DNA from: Actinomycetota bacterium
GTDB taxonomy: Bacteria; Actinomycetota; Humimicrobiia; Hakubellales; JAMDDV01
Length of the DNA stretch: 39,581 nucleotides
NCBI GenBank assembly: GCA_023488455.1
Contig: JAMDDV010000012.1
Location: 1-39,581, forward strand
Reading direction: 5' to 3'
In this document: one piece after another, positions 35,314 to 39,581 of the stretch
Layout of the letters: each line of letters starts with the position of its first letter
How positions within the stretch are numbered: the stretch's first letter is position 1
Position numbers and translations under genes: made by a program
The notes under the pieces: generated by a model
What the model saw: only the letters and a program-made list of their open reading frames with translations
Told to the model about the DNA's origin: nothing
Databases searched by the model: none

Positions 35314-36360
35314 CTAATAGCGATGCAGCTCGGTCAACTGAACCTTAGCCCTTTTCGTCATCTCAATAAGAGTTTCCAACTTGCCAAGCGCATTTCCAGA
35401 TGAGATGGATCTTTTCGCAAGAACAATCCCATCAGTAATACGCTCAGCAATCCCTGCAACGTAAATCGTTGCCGCTGCATTCAGCAACGCAATGTTCATC
35501 ACTGCTTTTTCAGCTTTCCCTTCCAGCACTAATTTTATTATCTCAGCATTTCTTTCCGGGCTTCCACCCACCACATCTGATATATCAGACCTCTCCATGC
35601 CGAACTCCTCCGGCCTGATCACATAGTTGAAGATCCTGTCATTCTTCAATTCCATGACCATCGTCTCACCACTCACAGAAATCTCATCTATGCCCTCTGC
35701 CCCGTGGACAATCATCGCCCTTCTTGTCCCAAGATTCATCAATGCCCTTGCCATTATCTCAGCGAAGCGTACATCAAATACTCCAAGGAGCTGCGCACTG
35801 GCTCTTGCTGGATTTGTCAGTGGGCCAAGGATGTTAAAAACCGTTCTTATTCCTACTTCCCTCCTTGCTTCCATCGCGTGTTTCATTGCTTTATGAACAC
35901 TGGGTGCAAATATGAAACCAATACCAACCTCATCTATGCACTCTCCAACAAAGCATAGAGGAATATCTATCTCGACCCCCAGGGCCTCAAGTACATCTGC
36001 ACTTCCCGAGTTGCTCGACACAGCACGATTGCCATGTTTTGCTATAACCACCCCAGCACCTGCAGCGATGAAAGCTGCAGCAGTTGAGATATTAAAAGTA
36101 CGCGCAAGGTCACCACCAGTACCGCAAGTATCAACCAGATTTGAACACTTCGTCTCTATCTTCTCAGCTTTCTCCCTCATTACGCTTGCAAACGCAGAAA
36201 TCTCATCAACGGTTTCGCCCTTCATCCTGAGAGCTGTAATAAATGAGGCAATTTGAGGAGTGCTTGCCTCGCCGCTCATTATGATCTCCATCGCAGAACG
36301 GGCCTCATCAAAGCTCAAGTCATTACCATCAACGATTTTCTTTAAATATGCCTTTAGCAT
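35314..36360 (-). CDS. trpD: Anthranilate phosphoribosyltransferase
   Basis: The 348-residue enzyme transfers phosphoribosyl from PRPP to anthranilate. It shows the PRPP-binding VDTCGTGGDLARTFNIST loop, AKHGNRAVSSNSGSADVLEALG with the second phosphate site, FAPSVHKAMKHAMEARREVGIRT and FNILGPLTNPA. The ATG at 36360 follows a strong GGAGG. It lies 58 bp after trpG, the widest gap among the structural genes, but no terminator or promoter is evident there. Confidence 0.96.
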   Translation of the reverse strand: MLKAYLKKIVDGNDLSFDEARSAMEIIMSGEASTPQIASFITALRMKGETVDEISAFASVMREKAEKIETKCSNLVDTCGTGGDLARTFNISTAAAFIAAGAGVVIAKHGNRAVSSNSGSADVLEALGVEIDIPLCFVGECIDEVGIGFIFAPSVHKAMKHAMEARREVGIRTVFNILGPLTNPARASAQLLGVFDVRFAEIMARALMNLGTRRAMIVHGAEGIDEISVSGETMVMELKNDRIFNYVIRPEEFGMERSDISDVVGGSPERNAEIIKLVLEGKAEKAVMNIALLNAAATIYVAGIAERITDGIVLAKRSISSGNALGKLETLIEMTKRAKVQLTELHRY

Positions 36361-36418
36361 TAAACGCCTCCAATTCAGACCTCAAAACTAATTTCCACAT
36401 TCACTTATGCCATGAGTT

Positions 36419-36988
36419 TCAGAGCCTGAGGAAATTTTCCAGGATCATCTTTCCATCAGCAGTTAAGATAGATTCAGGATGAAACTGGACGCCCTCAACC
36501 CTGTAGTTGCTACACCTTATCCCCATTACCAGTCCGTTCTTCGTACGCGCAGATACCTCAAGACAACCAGGGAGATTCGAACCATCTACTATCAGTGAAT
36601 GGTACCTCCCTGCTACAAACGGGTTCTTAACATCCCTAAAAATTGTCCTCCCGTCATGAAAAATTTCGGATATCTTTCCATGACATATTTCAGAAGACCT
36701 GATCACCTTCGCTCCAAACGCCCTTGCAATTGACTGATGCCCAAGACATACACCAAGTATGGGTATCTTGCCCGTAAAATATCTGACCAGTTCAACGCTC
36801 ATGCCAGCATCGTCCGGCGTGCCAGGGCCAGGAGATATCACTATATGACTGGGATTGATACGTTCGACCTCATCAATTTCAACTGCGTCATTCCTGTATG
36901 TGGTGATCTCGTGACCCATATCGCCAAGATATTGAACGAGGTTATATACAAACGAATCGTAGTTATCGATTACCAGTATCACCTGCAT
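36419..36988 (-). CDS. trpG: Anthranilate synthase glutamine amidotransferase subunit
   Basis: This type 1 glutamine amidotransferase supplies ammonia to TrpE. The catalytic triad motifs are ILGVCLGHQSIARAFG (Cys) and VEGVQFHPESIL (His, Glu). The N-terminus is VILVIDNYDSFVYNLVQYLG. The ATG at 36988 lies only three bases after GGAGG, so the GTG at 36982, nine bases after it, may be the real start and gives the classic MILVIDNYDSF. An ORF extension to 37000 has no better support. The gene overlaps the 3' end of trpE by about 26 bp (20 bp if GTG), indicating translational coupling. Length is 189 or 187 residues. Confidence 0.93.
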   Translation of the reverse strand: MQVILVIDNYDSFVYNLVQYLGDMGHEITTYRNDAVEIDEVERINPSHIVISPGPGTPDDAGMSVELVRYFTGKIPILGVCLGHQSIARAFGAKVIRSSEICHGKISEIFHDGRTIFRDVKNPFVAGRYHSLIVDGSNLPGCLEVSARTKNGLVMGIRCSNYRVEGVQFHPESILTADGKMILENFLRL

Positions 36989-38450
36989 GCACCTCCGCAA
37001 CTTTTATTGCCCTGATGAGGGCTTTCGCCTTATTCTGAGTCTCAAGATACTCGTTTTGGGGTACCGAGTCGGCCACAATTCCAGCACCTGCCTGAACATA
37101 TGCCATCCCATCTGAAAATACCGCCGTCCGTATAGTAATGCACGAATCAAGCACTTTGTTGTATCCGAAATAGCCAACAATGCCCGCATATGGCCCTCTC
37201 CTCACTGGCTCGATCTCTCCTATTATCTGCATCGCCCTTATCTTCGGCGCTCCGCTCACGGTCCCAGCAGGGAAAGTACTGATGAGCGCATCCACACCAT
37301 CCTTAGCTTCAGAGAGTTCTCCGCTTACCTCGGAAACCATGTGCATAACGTTAGAGTATTTCTCAATTTGCATGAACTCATCCACACTTACGCTGCCATA
37401 TTTACAAACTCTGCCGAGATCATTTCTCCCGAGATCGACGAGCATGACGTGCTCAGCGCATTCCTTTTCATCTGCAAGCAACTCCGTCTCCAGCAACCGA
37501 TCCTCAGCATCATCCCTACCTCTCCTTCTTGTGCCGGCTATCGGTTTTGTTACAACCCTATTCCCTGTCACCCTTACAAGTGGCTCAGGGGAGGAACCGA
37601 CTATCTTAAAATCGCCACACGAAAGGTAGTACATATATGGAGATGGATTTATCACGCGCAGCACTCTATAAACATTAAACGGATCGACGTCAGTTTTAAC
37701 CTGAAATCTTTGCGAAAGAACAACCTGAAAAATATCTCCAGACCTTATGTATTCGATCGCATCTTTAACTCCATCTTCAAATTTCGTTCTGCTAATATTC
37801 GAACTAAATTCAAACAACGCCTCCTGGAGAGAAATGGGTTTGTTTGAATAAACATCAGCGCTGGTTAGTTTATTTCTGATCCTCCTTATTTCATCAAGCG
37901 CAGAAAAGTATGAACCACTTGGGTCATCACCAATTGGCTCAGCAACGATAATTTTTACCTTTCGTGTGAAATGATCAAATACCAGCACCGTCCTTGTTAC
38001 CATAAAAAGAGCATCAGGCAGCTTCAGTTCATCGCAGGAATCCAGTCTTAAGTCCTCAAAATACTTGATACAATCATAAGCAAGATAGCCAACAGCTCCG
38101 CCAAAGAAATGATCCAGCCCATCTACTGTTGCCACTTTCCTGGCAAAGATCTCACTCCTTATGAGATCAAGCGGGTTTGCAGCCGTTAACTCGCCAGATC
38201 GACTTAAACCGGCAATAATCGCTTTGCCATCTTTGTACATGATGGTGCCGAGCAAGCCACAGCCGATAAACGAAAACCTCCCCGCAAAACCCACAGTCTC
38301 AGCACTCTCAAGCAGAAACGCATGATCATCCTTACAGAGCTTTAAAAATGCAGATACTGGCGTCTCGAAATCGGCAACCAGCTCCTCATAAACGGGGATG
38401 ATATCGTACATATCGCTTAACTTTAAATATTCTTCTAAACTTAAATTCAA
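36963..38450 (-). CDS. trpE: Anthranilate synthase component I
   Basis: The 495-residue chorismate-utilising enzyme converts chorismate and ammonia to anthranilate. The feedback Trp site has the LLES motif (HAFLLESAETVG) and NPSPYMYYL. The catalytic C-terminal half includes SGDIFQVVLSQRF, PIAGTRRRGRD, ELLADEKECAEHVMLVDLGRND, FPAGTVSGAPKIRAMQII and GAGIVADSVPQNEYLET. It begins with TTG at 38450, preceded by the strong GGGAGGG. It is the first structural gene of the operon, about 190 bp after the leader peptide, beyond an attenuator. Confidence 0.96.
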   Translation of the reverse strand: MNLSLEEYLKLSDMYDIIPVYEELVADFETPVSAFLKLCKDDHAFLLESAETVGFAGRFSFIGCGLLGTIMYKDGKAIIAGLSRSGELTAANPLDLIRSEIFARKVATVDGLDHFFGGAVGYLAYDCIKYFEDLRLDSCDELKLPDALFMVTRTVLVFDHFTRKVKIIVAEPIGDDPSGSYFSALDEIRRIRNKLTSADVYSNKPISLQEALFEFSSNISRTKFEDGVKDAIEYIRSGDIFQVVLSQRFQVKTDVDPFNVYRVLRVINPSPYMYYLSCGDFKIVGSSPEPLVRVTGNRVVTKPIAGTRRRGRDDAEDRLLETELLADEKECAEHVMLVDLGRNDLGRVCKYGSVSVDEFMQIEKYSNVMHMVSEVSGELSEAKDGVDALISTFPAGTVSGAPKIRAMQIIGEIEPVRRGPYAGIVGYFGYNKVLDSCITIRTAVFSDGMAYVQAGAGIVADSVPQNEYLETQNKAKALIRAIKVAEVHAGDTGNR

Positions 38451-38520
38451 ATGCCCTCCCTCTGGTGCCTTTCAGCCTCAGCCTATGACGATGTGAGTTG
38501 TGCATCACAAACACTTCAGC

Positions 38521-38555
38521 AAATAAAAACACCCACAGAACTACCTGCGGGTGTT
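38521..38555 (-). terminator. trp attenuator terminator
   Basis: On the reverse strand AACACCCGCAG (38555-38545) pairs with CTGTGGGTGTT (38538-38528) as an 11-bp stem with one G-U pair and a 6-base loop, followed by TTTATTT. It lies 71 bp before trpE and 86 bp after the leader stop. Its left arm contains GCAGGTA (38548-38542), complementary to the leader segment TACCTGC near 38639-38633, giving a mutually exclusive antiterminator. Confidence 0.85.
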
Positions 38556-38607
38556 CCTTAATTCCTCTTATTTAATTTTTATTTATTTAATTTCTTGAAA
38601 ACACGTC

Positions 38608-38701
38608 AATCGGGAAAGATTAAGGCAACACTGCAGGTAACTAGCTTACCTGCCACCACCAGTTCCAGTTGTTGCCCATCCAGTTGTTCGATTTCCCGAT
38701 T
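38608..38701 (-). promoter_or_regulatory. Nested leader RNA stems over trpL (attenuator segments)
   Basis: Three nested complementary pairs lie across the leader: outer, 10 bp (38608-38617 with 38692-38701); middle, 7 bp (38624-38630 with 38670-38676); inner, 8 bp (38633-38640 with 38646-38653, loop of 5). The inner stem includes the last Trp codon and leader end. Its distal arm is also able to pair with the terminator's left arm. A ribosome stalled at the Trp codons would open the middle and inner stems, allowing the antiterminator. Confidence 0.75.
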
Positions 38702-38709
38702 AAGCTCAA
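38641..38709 (-). CDS. trpL: trp operon leader peptide
   Basis: A 22-codon frame reads from TTG at 38709 to TAG at 38641. Trp is at positions 10, 15, 17, 18 and 19, five of 22 residues, including three in a row. AAGGGG lies seven bases before the TTG. An internal ATG at position 11 has no ribosome-binding site. Upstream are good -35 and -10 elements, and downstream is a terminator hairpin, so this is a classical transcription attenuation leader that senses charged tRNA-Trp. Confidence 0.88.
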   Translation of the reverse strand: MSLIGKSNNWMGNNWNWWWQVS

Positions 38710-38735
38710 ATCAATACCCCTTAAAAGTTGAGAAG

Positions 38736-38765
38736 ATTATAAACAGGAAAAACCAAAAAAGTCAA
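38736..38765 (-). promoter_or_regulatory. trp operon promoter
   Basis: Reverse-strand TTGACT (38765-38760) and consensus TATAAT (38741-38736) are separated by 18 bp. The -10 lies 27 bp before the trpL start. No Trp-repressor-like operator was recognised in it. Confidence 0.7.
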
Positions 38766-38875
38766 CAAAAAAAGTATCAATGAAAATATATGTGGATTTG
38801 CAAAATTAACAAAATCTAAACATAAAGCTATGCTATATGCTATTAATAAACCTCCAAATATTTTTTAAAAACTAC

Positions 38876-38930
38876 TTGACAGACGTATTTTATTTTTTAT
38901 ACTAATTAAGTAATCTTTAAAATACTTAAT
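38876..38930 (+). promoter_or_regulatory. arsR promoter and operator-like inverted repeat
   Basis: TTGACA (38876-38881) and TATACT (38898-38903) are spaced by 16 bp. Just downstream, ATTAAGTA (38905-38912) and TACTTAAT (38923-38930) form an 8-bp inverted repeat with a 10-base gap. The same half-site (TACTTAA) recurs past the arsR gene. This fits an autoregulatory ArsR operator. Confidence 0.65.
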
Positions 38931-38943
38931 CTAATTGATAATT

Positions 38944-39363
38944 ATGAATATGAATTTAGAACCTTCCGAAATATTTAAAGCATTGTCTATTGAAACAAGA
39001 GTTAAAATACTTGAAATATTAAAATCTAAAGGTCCACTTGGATCCAAAAATATCGCAGAAATGGTTGGTATAACTCCCGCTGCCGTATCACAACACCTAA
39101 AAATATTAAAACAAGCAGGTCTAGTTAGGAGCGAAAGAAATGGATACTGGATACCATATTCGATAGACAAAGAGGCATTGGAAAATTGCCGACAGATACT
39201 GAATGAAATTTGCACATGTGGATGCCGAGGATCAGGTAAATTTAAAGAGAAAGAACTGAGTGACTCAAATTTAGAGTCATTGAAAAAATATGAGAAGGAG
39301 TTACAAAATGAGTTTAGAATTATTCAAGAAAGGATTAAAGAAATAGAATCCCAAAAGATGTAG
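38944..39363 (+). CDS. ArsR-family transcriptional regulator with C-terminal Cys cluster
   Basis: The 139-residue protein has a winged-helix core: FKALSIETRVKILEIL, SKNIAEMVGITPAAVSQHLKILKQAGLV and RSERNGYWIPYSID. The usual ArsR metal site (ELCVCDL in the third helix) is absent. Instead cysteines lie at 82, 90, 92 and 94 (ICTCGCRG), followed by a charged coiled-coil tail. These may sense metals, metalloids, thiols or redox. ATG 38944 is chosen, with 38950 also possible; no clear Shine-Dalgarno site is seen. Operator-like repeats occur before it and before the next gene. Confidence 0.88.
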   Translation: MNMNLEPSEIFKALSIETRVKILEILKSKGPLGSKNIAEMVGITPAAVSQHLKILKQAGLVRSERNGYWIPYSIDKEALENCRQILNEICTCGCRGSGKFKEKELSDSNLESLKKYEKELQNEFRIIQERIKEIESQKM

Positions 39364-39381
39364 ATAAAATTTTTTTTTAAA

Positions 39382-39415
39382 TACTTAAGTAGTTATTAAA
39401 ATACTAAATTAGTAT
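39382..39415 (+). promoter_or_regulatory. Two palindromes between arsR and the Cys-rich gene
   Basis: TACTTAAGTA (39382-39391) is a perfect 10-bp palindrome, and ATACTAA-A-TTAGTAT (39401-39415) is a perfect 7-bp inverted repeat around one base. Both share TACTTAA/TACTAA cores with the arsR operator. They lie 68 bp or more before the ATG of the next gene, suggesting ArsR control of that gene as well. A T9 run precedes them after arsR. Confidence 0.6.
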
Positions 39416-39482
39416 CATTGTGATTTACTCTAATGTTAAGTCTTTTTCATAAACCATCATCAGTAGAGAGGATGTGATAAAA

Positions 39483-39581
39483 ATGACTGACAAAAAAAGT
39501 AATTGTGGCTGTGGATGCATTCCAATAAAACAGAATGATACCAAAGCTATAAAAAACAATAGCAAGGCCAATGAATCCAGA
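39483..39581 (+). CDS. Cys-rich small protein, 3' end beyond window
   Basis: The frame opens with MTDKKSNCGCGCIPIKQ and continues in the same frame to the window end (33 residues visible) with no stop. Three Cys lie in the first 12 residues (CGCGC). The following stretch is rich in Lys and Asn. An AGAGAGG lies 11 bp upstream of the ATG; a GTG at 39474 is nearer to it and may be the start. I recognise no family. It sits behind ArsR-type palindromes and probably belongs to the regulated operon. Confidence 0.6.
   Translation, partial: MTDKKSNCGCGCIPIKQNDTKAIKNNSKANESR

Noticed and set aside
38451..38710. T-box riboswitch as the trp regulator
   Set aside because: No T-box consensus was found; the Trp-rich leader frame and pairing segments explain the region as peptide-based attenuation.
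1..39581. CRISPR arrays, rRNA genes, complete insertion sequences or a replication origin
   Set aside because: No regularly spaced repeats, transposase genes, terminal inverted repeats, rRNA or DnaA-box clusters were seen when reading through the window.

Overview
This is a bacterial chromosomal window of moderate to low GC, with no rRNA and one tRNA. Gene content (KdpFABC potassium ATPase, drug-type ABC exporter, cupredoxin and quinoprotein lipoproteins, RRM-type RNA-binding protein, attenuated trp operon) fits a free-living Gram-positive-lineage or deep-branching Terrabacteria-type bacterium (Actinomycetota, Chloroflexota or Bacillota-like). I cannot fix the phylum from sequence alone. Most genes have clear Shine-Dalgarno sites, and TTG and GTG starts are common.

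Layout. 1-1042 (-): 3'-truncated AAA/DUF4143 ATPase with a three-box repeat upstream. 1371-2734 (+): TPM-domain protein and DUF4190-like membrane protein. 2879-4177 (-): PQQ-type sugar dehydrogenase lipoprotein. 4538-7957: a carbohydrate locus of two GT4 glycosyltransferases and an alpha/alpha-barrel-like protein, followed by a small membrane protein. 8597-16716 (+): kdp locus in which KdpD is split into two genes flanking kdpE-(sORF)-kdpF-A-B-C. 16804-18858 (+): ABC exporter with a MarR regulator. 18978-19271 (-): RRM protein. 19553-24848 (+): uncharacterised protein, NarL-type two-component pair, cupredoxin lipoprotein and quinoprotein dehydrogenase. 25085-27322 (+): DUF3303-like protein, OsmC, SatD and DUF3307, the last two each preceded by a related palindrome. 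27256-28014 (-): GIN/DUF2807 lipoprotein. 28208-28283 (+): tRNA-Glu(CTC). 28299-31800 (-): APC permease, small membrane protein, anchored UspA protein and two RCK/TrkA proteins. 31918-38709 (-): complete trpLEGDCFBA operon with promoter, Trp-rich leader peptide, attenuator and end terminator. 38944-39581 (+): ArsR regulator and the start of a Cys-rich small protein, with shared operator-like repeats.

Themes. Potassium homeostasis appears twice: high-affinity Kdp with its own two-component system, and a candidate APC/USP/RCK uptake module. Extracytoplasmic redox appears as two quinoprotein-type lipoproteins and a type I copper protein. The trp operon carries one of the best-supported regulatory devices here: a leader peptide with five Trp codons, nested leader stems, and a terminator whose left arm can pair with the leader. 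The most interesting less-ordinary items are the APC-USP-RCK module, the split KdpD, the SatD palindromes, the ArsR/Cys-rich system, and a truncated DUF3307 gene running into the tail of its convergent neighbour.
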